Assembly: GCA_944472135.2 (NCBI GenBank)
Contig: OX235270.1
Coordinates: 144,723,632 to 144,787,631, forward strand
Source of the DNA: Trichobilharzia regenti
Lineage: Eukaryota; Platyhelminthes; Trematoda; Strigeidida; Schistosomatidae
Direction: 5' to 3'
Length of the DNA stretch: 64,000 nt
Of the stretch, positions 33,340 to 43,374 are shown piece after piece (positions within the stretch are counted from its first letter, which is position 1; each line of letters begins with the position of its first letter). A program made the position numbers and the translations under genes. A model generated the notes under the pieces. The model was not told the DNA's origin and did no database searches. It was given only the letters and a program-made list of their open reading frames with translations.

Positions 33340-33480
33340 CAAACTTCAGCTCTGAAGTTTCAGTAGCGGTGATATTCTTTCTTAGGGCGGGGGGTGGGAG
33401 TTGCTAGTCTGACGCCCAACCTTCCCTCTTTACCGGGTCCGCTAACAGTGAGGCGAGGATCAAATCCCAAGCCACACGCG
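33340..33480 (-). mobile_element. SINE-E head with RTE-leader-like sequence
   Basis: Minus strand includes GTAAAGAGGGAAGGTTGGGC and CTAGCAACTCCC, the 5' leader found before the RTE at 47.1 kb, adjacent to a decayed tRNA-like part (GGGATTTGATCC). Confidence 0.5.
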
Positions 33481-33489
33481 TGTTTTTCT

Positions 33490-33905
33490 CATATCTGTAA
33501 ATCTTTAACTGGTGAAAAGACATCCAACCGAAAAGCATTCTATAAACCTACATTTTGCGGTTCTTGGGAAAATCTGGATTCTTTAGCTTCACGTTGTAAT
33601 AAAGCTGATGTTGATGAATGCGGTGAGAAAAATGCAGCTGATCTAAATTTCTGTAGAAAAACAAAAAACAAAAATCAAAAACTGATCACAAAAGTTAGGA
33701 GTAAAACTAAACAGTTAGTTATGCTGTGCAACGTCGTAGTAACTGCCTGTCATAATTATACATACATGTCTTAAAAGCAGAACTAGACGTTCTAAGTGAA
33801 ATCTTCATCCGAAATAGATACCCTCCAAGATTTATTGACAAGAATATCAAACCAAAAGTTCGCAGGAACGAAACACTAATTTCATACATTTGGTTCCCTT
33901 GATAA
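33490..33905 (+). mobile_element. PLE fragments
   Basis: Encodes NRKAFYKPTFCGSWENLDSL (RKPTWNG block) and, after 33775, EIFIRNRYPPRFIDKNIKPK, in PLE order with a gap between. Its 3' side enters the inverted-repeat region. Confidence 0.65.
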
Positions 33906-34034
33906 ATTTCGATAAAGAAAGGAAGACGAAATTCGCAGTATAAAATGATATGGTCATTCTACTTCACAGGTTCTCACCAGCTGCAGACCACTTGAAATTA
34001 CACTGGGTTCATAGATGATAATAATGTACTTTAA

Positions 34035-34215
34035 TGTGTGCGTCGGTGGCACAGTGGTTAGGACTCTCGCCGACCATGCACATGGTCCGAGGTTCGAGCC
34101 CACGCCGACGCACACCTGATATCTATGGTCGGCCTGCGAAATTTGGGTTACCGATATCCATGCTGAAAATTTCATGCTTGTACCAAAAATACAGTGTGGA
34201 ATCAAGCTGTAATCA
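34035..34215 (+). mobile_element. SINE-D, tRNA-derived
   Basis: GTCGGTGGCACAGTGGTTAG (A-box-like) and GAGGTTCGAGCCC (B box) in a cloverleaf-like head, then the family body and a 3' end near ACAGTGTGGAATCAAGCTG. Best-preserved copy in the window. Confidence 0.8.
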
Positions 34216-34393
34216 AAAAAAAAAGTGGTAGTAGAGAAGAAGGAAATACCATAAAATTGACGCATCCAAAATGAAAGCATTACAATTTTCAGTTGTTTAA
34301 GTTTTCATCATCAATTTATACGCTTTCAGAGTTGAAAAATGGGGGGAAAGGGTTAGACAGAAAACAGAAGAAGTCAAGAAGCAGTGGTAGAAT

Positions 34394-34536
34394 GTAGGTT
34401 CACATAGCAACTCAAAAAACAAAAGCGGTTACAGTTTGTGAGATTCAGATTTGTTCAGTGAGTTGAGACCACTGAACAAATCTTAATCTCATAAACTATA
34501 ACCGCTTTTGTTTTTTGAGTTGCTATGTTAACCTAC
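34394..34536. repeat. Long hairpin, 66-bp arms
   Basis: 34394-34459 and 34471-34536 are inverted repeats with few mismatches and an 11-bp loop (GAGTTGAGACC). Could extrude as a cruciform or fold in RNA. Confidence 0.9.
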
Positions 34537-34552
34537 AAGCTAACACTGTTCT

Positions 34553-34613
34553 TTTGTAAAAAAAAAATATATTTGTAAAATCTCAGTGAGATACAAATAT
34601 AATTTTTTACAAA
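34553..34613. repeat. A/T-rich hairpin
   Basis: Inverted repeat with arms about 24-27 bp (TTTGTAAAAAA ... TTTTTTACAAA), centred on ATCTCAGTGAGAT. Confidence 0.85.
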
Positions 34614-34921
34614 TGTCTACTTCTCACTCGGCGCCCAAATATTTTAGAACTATTCTGTCAAATCTTGACGACTGTTCATTTCAACTAACACTGTTCTGTT
34701 AATCAGTTTTTTCTGTTTTCTATCTTACCCCTTCCCCCTCTTTTCAACTTTAAAAGCGTATAAATTGATGATGAAAACTTCATTTAATTTTAGATTTTCT
34801 CTTCGATTGATTGGACCGAAGTGCTCGGTCTCAGCTTGACATGTCGGCTTCTTGTGCAGATGCTTCGACGACGTTTGGGCATGTAATTGGAAGTTAATTG
34901 GTGGATAGTGACTAGCAGTGG

Positions 34922-34967
34922 AATCCAGAACAACGGGAATTTCGTCCTATTCGGGACTCGTCAACTG
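34922..34967 (-). ncRNA. Hammerhead relic, left end of SINE
   Basis: Minus strand: core TTGACGA (T for C3), stem II GTCC/GGAC with loop CGAATA, GAAA. Stems I and III are eroded. Confidence 0.6.
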
Positions 34968-35132
34968 CATTCCACAGGGAGTGAGGATTTTCCCACCGAG
35001 GCTCGAACCAAGCGGGAAAATCATCACTCATGGCCCAAGTGGTCTAGTGGATAACGCTTTGGCGTTTGAAGCTATGGGCACTGGGTTCGACCCTCAGTGG
35101 GAACATCATCACTCACTGAGAAATGCAGAAAC

Positions 35133-35176
35133 ATCCAGATGACGAGTCCCAAATAGGACGAAATGCGCATCCTAGC
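35133..35176 (+). ncRNA. Hammerhead relic, right end of SINE
   Basis: ATCCAG, core ATGACGA (A for C3), GTCC/GGAC, GAAA, stem III ATGCGCAT, C. Stem I is weakened on its 3' side (CTAGCT for CTGGAT). Confidence 0.7.
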
Positions 35177-35439
35177 TTCCACTGTTAGTCACCATCAACC
35201 AGTTAAATATTGATGATGAAGACTTAAACAACTGAAAATTGTAATGCTTTCATCATTTTGGATGCGCCAATTTTATAGTATCTCTTCTCTACTACCACTG
35301 AAACATCAAAGTATGTTATTATCATCTATGAAACCAGTGTAATTTCAAGTGGTCTGCAGCTGGTGAGAACCTGTGAAGTAGAATGACCATATCATTTTAT
35401 ACTGCGAATTTCGTCTTCCTTTATTTATCGAAACATTAA

Positions 35440-35960
35440 TTGTTCCAGGAAAGAAACTTTATATGAACCTGGATTTCAAGGGGAAGATATTTCTTTGCAG
35501 CAACGCTAAGAGTAGTGCTCTCCAGTCGTCCATTGGCCTACAAAGACCTTAGGAAGAAAATCTTGCATCCGACCACTTCTGTGTGCACGTATCAGTTCAC
35601 CTGACCTTGTGTAGCCAGGTGTGTTGCTCTTTCGATGAGTATCCTGTCCATAATGGTTTACGAAACTTATCCCATATAGTTGCAGAAAGGTAGTAGCGGT
35701 TCTATAAGGAGTGAGATAATCAACGTCTCGTCAACACCAATCATTTCATGTCAAAAAATGCCTCCACCTCCAATATATTCTACAGAATGAAGGACAGCCT
35801 GTCCAAGGTAATACACTTTCATCCTCTTTGCTTTACTGAAGCTCTAGCCATTCAGATGCAGAAAACGGAGCTATTACGTAAATACAAAAGAAAATTATCA
35901 ACCACCTCTACAATCATGGCAACAGCCGTAGTGATTTCTACTGAGTTTATTCTTGCTTGT
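35440..35960 (+). mobile_element. PLE fragment, GIY-YIG region
   Basis: Diverged pieces in PLE order: KLYMNLDFKGKIF, a CxxQFT-like block, YPI near AETYPI, and FHPLCFTEALAIQMQKTE, matching FRILCIAEALAIWIEKPE. Many stops. Confidence 0.7.
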
Positions 35961-36104
35961 TTGCTTTTTTAACTCCTTATAACTCTTGCATTTCTGTAGA
36001 ACTCCTAAGTAACTTAACATTTTCCTTCGTTTCTGTACGTATTTTCGTTACAACTCATCCGTGAAAATTATTCATCTTATTAGGTAACCACAATACACTT
36101 AATT

Positions 36105-36448
36105 TGTAACAACAGAAGACAAGGGCAAGGCAACAGATTGTTTATTAAGAAAATCAAGAGGAATTTATAAATTTTTATTTACATTATTGTTAGCGGAGAA
36201 GCGACCCCTTCTGATTGGTTTTTTTCTTGCTGAAGGTTATTGTTATCTCTTTGCGTCCGTTTCTCATAAAGTTGAGCCATACACCTGCGAATCATACTTC
36301 CACACGTTAACTCTTCTATGATTGGCTGGTGATTTTCTCTAGGTTAAGCTTTGTTATTTTTTTTTCTTTCTCATGACTCTGATTCGGTACGTGAACACTA
36401 ACGTAAATTATTGTCTCCAATTTTGACTTGAAGCCAGCTCTAACCACA
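36105..36448 (+). mobile_element. Solo LTR related to the 59.7-kb LTR element
   Basis: TGTAACAACAGAAGACAAGG...AACCACA, 344 bp, diverged from the LTRs at 59715 and 60463. Flanking AATT and ACTT match at three of four bases. An old solo LTR. Confidence 0.75.
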
Positions 36449-36529
36449 ACTTAACTTCTCTTAAGCATTGACTGGTATTGACAGCCATGATTATGGCAAC
36501 TCATCAGTTTTCTTACTACCATCTTTCAT

Positions 36530-36620
36530 GAAAAATGGTATATGAGTGCGATTGTACAGTTACAGGAAATAAATCCTCCCAAAACAGCCTCTTCGCTGAA
36601 ATGAGTGTTTTGTTTTCATT
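36530..36620 (+). repeat. PLE tail motif
   Basis: GATTGTACAGTTACAGG then AACAGCCTCTTCGCTGAA, matching the tail at 29565-29640. Confidence 0.5.
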
Positions 36621-36889
36621 AATGTCTGGATGGAGATTATTTATGAACTAATCCACAGCTAACAAGGGCTTCGTATGGTGGTCAGTACATAAAGGAAAAG
36701 AGAACGACCTTAAATGTTGATCGTCGATCATAAATATTAATCTTATTTTCCGATAAACCCTTTGTCACGAATATGTAATTTAGCACAATCTGAATAATTG
36801 TGTGGAAGTTGAGTGGATTTAATTTCAATATTCCTCAATATTTCACCAAGATTTGATAACATTTAGGCTGTTAGATTGATGAGAGATAT

Positions 36890-37110
36890 TTTCGTGAGAT
36901 ATTTTGTAGGGATTTAACCTATTTCAGGTTTGACCACTGGTCGATATCAGTTAGAGAATCAGTGAAAATCAGAGAGGACTAAACAACTGTGTCGTCCTAG
37001 TTTCCGACTCATCGAAAGCTAGCATCCACCGGGTTTCGAATTCAGGAACTTCTGCTTGCAAGTGAAGCCCGGAAATCATTCAGCCACTGAGATCCAGCTT
37101 ATTATAGAAT
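36890..37110 (-). mobile_element. SINE-B, decayed
   Basis: Minus strand: ATTCAGCCACTGAGATCC complement, GGGTTTCGAATTC B-box complement, hammerhead remnant with CATCG/CCTAG changes, and the family tail. Old copy. Confidence 0.6.
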
Positions 37111-37299
37111 GGTCCACAGAATGTACAGATGTTGGAAGGGGTATATAACTATAGGATTACTAGGCAAGTATAAAATGCTACATAACATGGTGTGAAATTT
37201 GATAACACAGAACTTAACATTGTAAAAACATTTTTAAAAATTTAGAATGACAATTGGGACAAGTGAAAGAATAATACCGGAGACAGTTCAGAGTGAGTT

Positions 37300-37700
37300 C
37301 AGAGTGACAAGTATCGATCAGAAGCTTTTCAACGACTGCGCTTATTAAAAACCCCATTTACACATGTTTGTAACCAGATAGGATAGTGTTCTCGCATTCT
37401 GTTGGACAAAAGTCGAGTCTAATGATGGAATTTACCCAGCTCCATACAAGCAAGCGAATTGGTGAACTCACACGGAGTTGGTCAACAGAGGGATCTTTTC
37501 CTTCAGGCTACTGAACAGTAATCGTTGACCATAATGTCTTTTTTATGGACAGTGAGATTCTTCTTTTAATGTTGTTGTCAACAGCTTAGTCACCTTTGAA
37601 TTCCAAATTCGTGTACAGGATTTTCTTAGCTAGGGACATTAATTCACTTTCCACAGGTTTTGACTGTATGTTCATGTCTACAAAACGTGTCCATTGGGAT
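37300..37700 (-). mobile_element. PLE fragment, GIY-YIG region
   Basis: Minus strand holds recognisable pieces around HYPIWLQTC and the GDLAVDNNIKRR block, heavily interrupted. Confidence 0.55.
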
Positions 37701-37789
37701 TTTTTTTAATAGATTGAACTCTTTCATACTATCAGTATTTTATATATTCTCGCCTTTGTTTATATTTCCTCACGGGATCTAATTTCTTA

Positions 37790-37880
37790 AAAATCATATA
37801 TCTACATGATTGTACAGCTTAAATACTAAATTCGTTGTTAAAAAGAGTCTCTTTGCTGAATCACTTATTTTGATTTTCCG
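37790..37880 (+). repeat. PLE tail motif
   Basis: GATTGTACAGCTTAAATAC then AAAGAGTCTCTTTGCTGAAT, another tail copy with the same hairpin and GCTG end. Confidence 0.55.
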
Positions 37881-38369
37881 TATTTCCCAAAAGGAATTTC
37901 CCACAGACATTATTAAATAGCATATAATTATGTTTAGTAGGTGTTAAATTTGTTTCCTGTATGACGACGTTATACAGCCACAAGTATAGTGGTTAGGATA
38001 GACAATTTTATCACTTATGGAGATAATAATACAGAGATGATTCATAACTCAGACGGATAATATTGAAACGGTTTCTTTCTCCTAACTAGGTAATTCGATT
38101 GCCAAGCTTTCATTTTGCTTCTAGAAAACACCGGAGCAGACCGCATCCAGCTCAGAGGACATTATCATATCCTATATTACGGAGGATAAAACTAGTTCAT
38201 GTCTATTCTTATACCAGACTTCGTGTGATTTCAGTGCAATTTTGCGAGCTCATGCTAAGCGCTTGCCTCTCTGTCTGGCAATTTAGCAACTAATAAATCA
38301 GAGCAATACTGAAAGCATGATTTGAAAGGTAACATCATAACATCATCAACACAGAACCAATACTTCAAT

Positions 38370-38775
38370 CCCAATGAGATGCTCACTGGCGACTGGCCCT
38401 ATTCAGGTAGGTAGTTACCTGGGTTCCAGTGGGAAGTCGTGACCAGTAGGGTGCAGCGGGTCGGGTGTGAGGACAAATACCTGCCGAAGACATTGGCTAG
38501 TGGTTGCGCTATGTCGTGAATTGGCAGAAGTTAGAATTCAAGGACCATTGGATCGGGTCCCAGTGGCTTAATGGTATACGAGCTCGCCTTGTAACCGGGA
38601 GATCCTGGGTTCGAATCCCGGTGGGTGAGTACTGATGAAGAGTCCCAAACTAGGACGAAACAGCTGTCCAATACTCCTAGGTTTTCCAAAGGTTCTCTAA
38701 CTAGTGTCAGCTCGTGATGAAATCCTGAAACCAATCAAATCCCTACAAACCAACACTCGAACATCATAATCCGTT
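38370..38775 (+). mobile_element. SINE-B, best single copy
   Basis: The head region 38395-38550 is shared by other copies. It is followed by a tRNA-like part (38555-38628) with TGGCTTAATGGTATACG (A box) and GGGTTCGAATCCC (B box), then the hammerhead module (38627-38676), and a tail ending CAAATCCCTACAAACCAACA. The tail repeats at 41010-41165, 53950-53980 and elsewhere. Confidence 0.85.
38627..38676 (+). ncRNA. Hammerhead relic of SINE-B
   Basis: Stem I GAGTACTG/CAATACTC (one mismatch), core ATGAAGA (A for C3), stem II GTCC/GGAC with loop CAAACTA, GAAA, stem III ACAGCTGT, C. The architecture is complete apart from C3. Confidence 0.7.
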
Positions 38776-38879
38776 AAAAATAATTCAGAGAATTTCTCCA
38801 ACACACACTAAAATATATTTTCCCCGATAAAAAATACCGACATGCATTCAATAAATACAAACCGATCAATACGCGTTAC

Positions 38880-39186
38880 CTGTACAGAACCAGTTAAATA
38901 AGGACTCATATCCAACTGTCTTGGAAATTTGAAGTAGTGCGAAAATTTTACAGGTATTTGACGATCCCAATCAAAATCAAAACGTTTCAAGTGTAAACAT
39001 AGCACAGGCGGTAAGGTGTGTATAGACAGGCGTTTTACTGCCCGACGTTTAACACAACACCGTTCACAGTAATAAGCATTATCGCCTTCAAGTACTTCAC
39101 CACGAACAAACTGATTCAAAGCTTCGTATAGATCATTGGCTTTCACTGCTAAATTAATTGCACTGAACACTTCTTCACGATCATAA
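38880..39186 (-). CDS. USP9X: USP9X-like deubiquitinase, zinc-ribbon and fingers exon
   Basis: 307-bp exon with acceptor TTCCACTTCAG before 39186 and donor GTAACG at 38874-38879. It completes the Arg codon split from 42926-43008 (phase 2) and leaves in phase 0. It encodes LEGDNAYYCERC, the second Cys pair of the USP zinc ribbon (the first pair is in the previous exon), then VKRLSIHTLPPVLCLHLKRF and FKFPRQLDMSPY, both very close to USP9X (LPPVL-LKRFDYDWE, FPRELDMEPY). This is the fingers and palm part that grips ubiquitin. Confidence 0.95.
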
Positions 39187-39249
39187 CTGAAGTGGAAAAC
39201 AGAAATAAACAAAATAAAACACTAAACCTTTTAAATAATGGATATCTTA

Positions 39250-39820
39250 GAAGATTTATCGACAGAAAAACCAAGAGAGAAAATCTCTTCAACTGAATCG
39301 CAGTGCCAAAGAAGATACTGTTCATGAGTTTGAAGTTCAAAGGTGACACTGTTGATGAAGTCATGTAAATTCGTTTATCTAAATGTATTGAACGCTCTTT
39401 TTATGAAGCTGACTTACATTTAGTATTTATAGGTCGAAATATGATTCGACAATGCCTCAAGTATGCACTATCGCTTATGTCTAGCTCTATGTGCATATAC
39501 TCATTCACATGCTCGTGTACAGCCGATTACATTAAATGTGGCAACCACGTTCTCCGTAAACGCGTAGCTGAACGCTAATCAGCTTGGTTAATGCAAGGTG
39601 GGCATCGGGTGATGCAGTCTTCAATTTGTGAACACCTTCTGGAGTCATGTCATTCAGCCTCACGTGATTTATCTTTTAAAGTTATCAACAGGGCCAAATC
39701 TAACCACCACAAAAGCTTACACTTCCTTTCCCTACGCAGAGACGAAGTTCTAGCTATACATGAACAGAATCCTAGAAGTTTTGTTAAATCCCTTTCTTTA
39801 CCTTGGTCATATAGCTATGT
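39250..39820 (+). mobile_element. PLE fragment, linker and GIY-YIG
   Basis: Pieces include a CxYSFTCSC-like block (39500-39530), RKRVAERxSAWLMQGGHRVM and SLRRDEVLAIHEQNPRSFVK, in PLE order with stops. It begins 60 bp upstream of the deubiquitinase exon in gene orientation. Confidence 0.7.
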
Positions 39821-39839
39821 TCTTTTTTATTCCTCTACG

Positions 39840-40065
39840 TTCCCAGTAAAACGTGGGGCTTCAAGCTTCTTCAGCTTTGAAGTTTCAGTGGTAGTAGTGT
39901 TTGTTTTTACAGGTGTGGTCGCTAGCCTCATGCACAACCTTCCCTCCTTACTGGTCGCATTACAGGCTTAGCGAAGTAAAGGAGTGCGTCTGCCAGGGAT
40001 CGAACCCCGGACCACATGCGTTGTCGGCGAGCATTCTACCTCTGCGCCACCGACATACCAAACAC
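39840..40065 (-). mobile_element. SINE-E, tRNA-derived
   Basis: Minus strand: GTCGGTGGCGCAGAGGTAG (A box) and CCGGGGTTCGATCCC (B box), then a body that includes the RTE-leader-like CTAGC/ACC and TGTAAAAAC sequence, ending near the TTCAAAGCTGAAG hairpin. Confidence 0.65.
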
Positions 40066-40234
40066 TTGATCTACTATTTTTAGAATCTTGATTTCAATTC
40101 ACTTATTTAGTAATCTTTAGAAGTTTTGTAATTCATCCGCTTAGACCCTATCCCCTCAATAAATAATTTTAATTAACTTTTTTTTATCAGTATCGACTGA
40201 GCAACTTCGAGTGCTACTAAATGCTGTTTTCCAT

Positions 40235-40315
40235 AATATAAATACGACTGTACAGTTGGCTTGAAAATGAAATCGCTGAACAGAGATATTTTTTCTCTGA
40301 AAAACAACTGTGTTT
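40235..40315 (+). repeat. PLE tail motif
   Basis: ACGACTGTACAGTTGG, ATGAAATCGCTGAACAGAGA; diverged tail copy. Confidence 0.45.
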
Positions 40316-40344
40316 TTCCTTATGTTTTATGGAGAAACAAATCA

Positions 40345-40985
40345 AACTGCATCGCTACGCAACTTCGTCGAACGGGGCATAGAATGGCAGTCAACTATCT
40401 ACTCCAGCTTTACAGACTTTGGAAACGCCATCGACAGCGTTGATTGTGAAATAATTTTGAAACCACTTCAACACCACAGAGTGCAGTACCGCAAATATTT
40501 AAAAGTCTCATCCGACAGACATATAGTGAAACCACGAGTCAAGTGATTTACGGGTGAAAATTCAGCGAAGAGTTTGAAGTAAACACAGGAACAGGAAAAA
40601 ATTCATCGTGTATCGTGATGTGTGAGTAGACAGGCATATGTTGAACTGCAAAGAGACCCTAGAAGATCTCGACTTTGCGGGCTATTAATGTTTAATTTCG
40701 CACAAATTCTAGAAAATACCGACAAATTAACATAAGAAACAATGAAGACATGATCTCGAGTGAACGTGGAGAAAACAGAGGTGATGAAGATACCTGAATG
40801 ACAACAACAGCAACAACAATAACAAGCCCCAATCACTGTCAATGGCAGAAATTTCAAAAAAGTTACTTCTCCCATTGATCTAAGAGAGCATTATTTCAAC
40901 TGCAGGCGGTACAGAGATGAGAATATCACGAGCAGGATCCGAAAAGCAAGATAAACGTTTATTAATCTGAAATTAGTATGAATAG
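40345..40985 (+). mobile_element. Old RTE relic, RT region
   Basis: Decayed order matching the near-complete RTE: RGIEWQST, a FTDFGNAIDSVD block (motif A), EVNTGTG, the LxFAGY region, VNVEKTEVMKIP, and the IRKAR block. Many frameshifts. Confidence 0.7.
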
Positions 40986-41009
40986 CTACCACTCTTGGAA
41001 CCCAAGGGA

Positions 41010-41165
41010 TCAATAATAATGCCGAAGAGTCTCAAACTAGGTGGGACCAAACAGCTCTCCAGTACTCCCAGGTTTTCCAATAGTTCTCTAACCAACGTCA
41101 GCCCATTATGAAATCCTGTAACCAATCAAATCCCTACAAACCAACACTTGAAGATCAATAATAAT
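41010..41165 (+). mobile_element. SINE-B 3' half
   Basis: Hammerhead remnant (CCGAAGAGTCTCAAACTAGG, with CCAAAC replacing GAAAC), then the complete family tail up to CTACAAACCAACACTTGAAG. Confidence 0.7.
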
Positions 41166-41934
41166 ATTAAGAAGAATGAAAGTAAACTCGTTGTGTGCAT
41201 ACCCAAGGACACATCTCAACAAGGATATGGTTCTGTCTGCAATTCACCTAATGAACAATTAGATTTCACCTCCAGTCTTTCTTGTAGGATCTAAGATAAC
41301 AATTTACTGGATGATGTGCCTTGTGATTAACGAATACAATAAGTGACACAGATGAACACTGAACCACTCCTTCATATATTGATATAACGTTCCTTATTTA
41401 CTTATCATATATGCTTCGTACCGCCAAAGCCCAAAAGTTCACACCACACATAAACAGAAATCTTTTGACAAACTCTAGAAGAAAATATTTCCTCTTGGTT
41501 AAACTGTGGTAATTTACTTTACTATTTCAAGGTACTAACTATTCCGATTGTGTGATTAAATTAATCCTAAGCTTAATTTCAATACCACTCAGCATATTAT
41601 ACCACTTGACACGAAAGACAAAACGCAGACACCTATGTTCACAGACGACTGGCCTCTTCACACATCGTCGACAAATTTTTCCCACCTGCTGATATGTGAT
41701 TTAGACAAAAATGACAGACGGATTTTGTCTTGACGCGGTGAATAAACTTACCTTTCCAAAAATGTGTTTATGCGTTGTGTTATAATAGCGCATATTTAGT
41801 TCACAAGAAGTTAAAAATACACAACCAAACGTGATAGGTGCGAAAAACAGGTTTTCATGGAAAACAGACTGCTAAGACAATTTATTTTTCAAAACATTTC
41901 AAAAATATCCTAAGGCTTCCCAATTGTAATATTT
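41166..41934. other. Unassigned intronic sequence
   Basis: No supported feature seen. Confidence 0.35.
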
Positions 41935-42395
41935 TACATTTTCAACTTTTTTATTCCCTACTCTCACCCGATTTAATTTCTACACCACATTAGCACTGCT
42001 ATTGACTTGACCAACGCTCAATTTCTAGTCATTTATGTTACGTCATCCAACTTAATAGGTCAATTTCATTTCTAATCTAAATGGCATTATTATCTGTCTC
42101 ACTTCTACTTAGTCTCTACCTGTAATTACTTCTGTTGCTACCCTGACCTAAGTTGAAACATTTTAGTCAATTATATTACGTCATGTAACTTACGAACTCA
42201 ATTTTACTTTAGTGGCTGTCTAATTAACCTTGTTTCAATATTAGATCATTCTTTTATTACCTGATTAATTATATAAACTTGACAAACCTCATGTACACGC
42301 ATACACAAAAATAATTATATATAAATGGGATTGTACAGCTCTGTAAATGAATTCACCGAAAAGAATCTCTTCGCTGAACGTCTTCTCTTTTTGAA
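41935..42395 (+). mobile_element. PLE 3' UTR and tail
   Basis: Similar to the 3' UTR of the palindrome PLE (29200-29640): TTGACAAACCTCATGTACAC, GGGATTGTACAGCT, CACCGAAAAGAATCTCTTCG and CTGAAC at the end. No coding part is attached. Confidence 0.7.
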
Positions 42396-42436
42396 AGACT
42401 GATTCAACAACTAACCACAGCAGACTTGCTAAGGCT

Positions 42437-42620
42437 TTATTTCACTTTTATCGGCACGTCAGTGATTTGATGATAGAATGCTGGCCCGGGTTCGATTCCA
42501 GGCAGTCTACTCGCCGGTGGAAGGATCAAAGCTTGACTAGGAGGCTTACAAGTGTACCTCATAAAACCAACACTGAAGCGATACTGAAACTTCAACACCC
42601 AGTTCCATGTGGAATGCATT
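42437..42620 (+). mobile_element. SINE-F, tRNA-like
   Basis: CGTCAGTGATTTGATGATAG (A-box-like) and CCCGGGTTCGATTCC (B box), with an unrelated 3' body. Only copy noticed in the window. Confidence 0.55.
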
Positions 42621-42925
42621 CACGATGACTACTTGGACCATACAAATGCTCGATTCACCTCGATTGTTGTCCACTCATTCAAGTGGCCTTAATTTCAATT
42701 CTATTAACTACATTGTCTTCAAATGTCTATAATTAATGTTTAATTATGTAATTGTAAAGCCTGCTGCTAAGAATTTACCAAAAACACGTGTTAGCTTAAA
42801 TCCTGTTGTAGAATTATCATCGTGGAAATATTTCAAAACAGTGGTGTTTCAGTATTCATAAATCGTTCAGTGTTAAAAATTTCACATGTTAACAGTAGAC
42901 ATTACTGACTGAGACATTCACTTAC

Positions 42926-43008
42926 CGATGATCACATTCATCGCAGAATTTCGAGTCAAGAAAAATGCCTTGATACAATGCCTGGAAAAATGGTTCTCTT
43001 TTCATTCT
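42926..43008 (-). CDS. USP9X: USP9X-like deubiquitinase, first zinc-ribbon Cys pair
   Basis: 83-bp exon with acceptor TTTACTTCTAG before 43008 and donor GTAAGT at 42920-42925. It enters in phase 0 from 46378-46542 and leaves in phase 2. It encodes RMKREPFFQALYQGIF then LDSKFCDECDHR; CDEC is the first CxxC of the zinc ribbon. It aligns with the USP9X segment ending CPHR just before the fingers. A later AG at 42982-42983 would also keep phase but would remove nine residues that align with the family. Confidence 0.9.
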
Positions 43009-43374
43009 CTAGAAGTAAATACAAACGAAAACAGTAATTAAAGAAGTGAAGAAAAAATCTATCTCAGTAATATACATTTGGAGGGGGTACGTGTGAATCA
43101 GTTATCTCTAATTCAGACGCAGGATATCACTTCCAAAATGTAACATCCGAATTCTTCTCCATAACTTTGAACACAGGACTCGTACATAAAGTACTGCAGA
43201 AAATGCTCCCCGCTGAATCTTTCGAGTCTCCGGCTCATTTAGCAACCATAGGTAGCAAAATACACCCAAAATTTATTTGTCTTAAGTTTCATGACTAATG
43301 CTCACGTTTATGATGTTTCCTTTGTCAAACAGTGAAAAACATTCGTAGATGTGAACATCATGTTTCGTAGACAT

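Larger units (their letters stand above)
34894..35206 (+). mobile_element. Sm-alpha-like SINE with inverted hammerhead ends
   Basis: The termini TTAATTGGTGGATAGTGACT and its approximate complement at 35172-35206 form an inverted repeat. The left hammerhead is on the minus strand (34922-34967) and the right one on the plus strand (35133-35176). A tRNA-like head between them (35031-35100) has TGGTCTAGTGGATAACG (A box) and GGGTTCGACCC (B box). Confidence 0.8.
33901..35435. repeat. Nested inverted-repeat region
   Basis: 33901-34030 pairs with 35305-35435, 34215-34320 with 35215-35300, and part of 34300-34370 with 34700-34790. Two tight hairpins lie inside. SINE-D (34035-34215) and Sm-alpha-like (34894-35206) insertions interrupt the arms. 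The outer arms continue into PLE coding pieces, so the structure looks like an inverted PLE pair with later insertions. Confidence 0.75.

Noticed and set aside
38555..38628. tRNA gene on the plus strand (good A and B boxes)
   Set aside because: The sequence continues into a SINE body with hammerhead and tail, and is repeated many times with mutations. It is a tRNA-derived SINE head, not a functional tRNA.
42982..42983. Alternative acceptor AG inside the first zinc-ribbon exon
   Set aside because: It keeps phase but removes nine residues that align with USP9X. The upstream TTACTTCTAG acceptor gives the better match.
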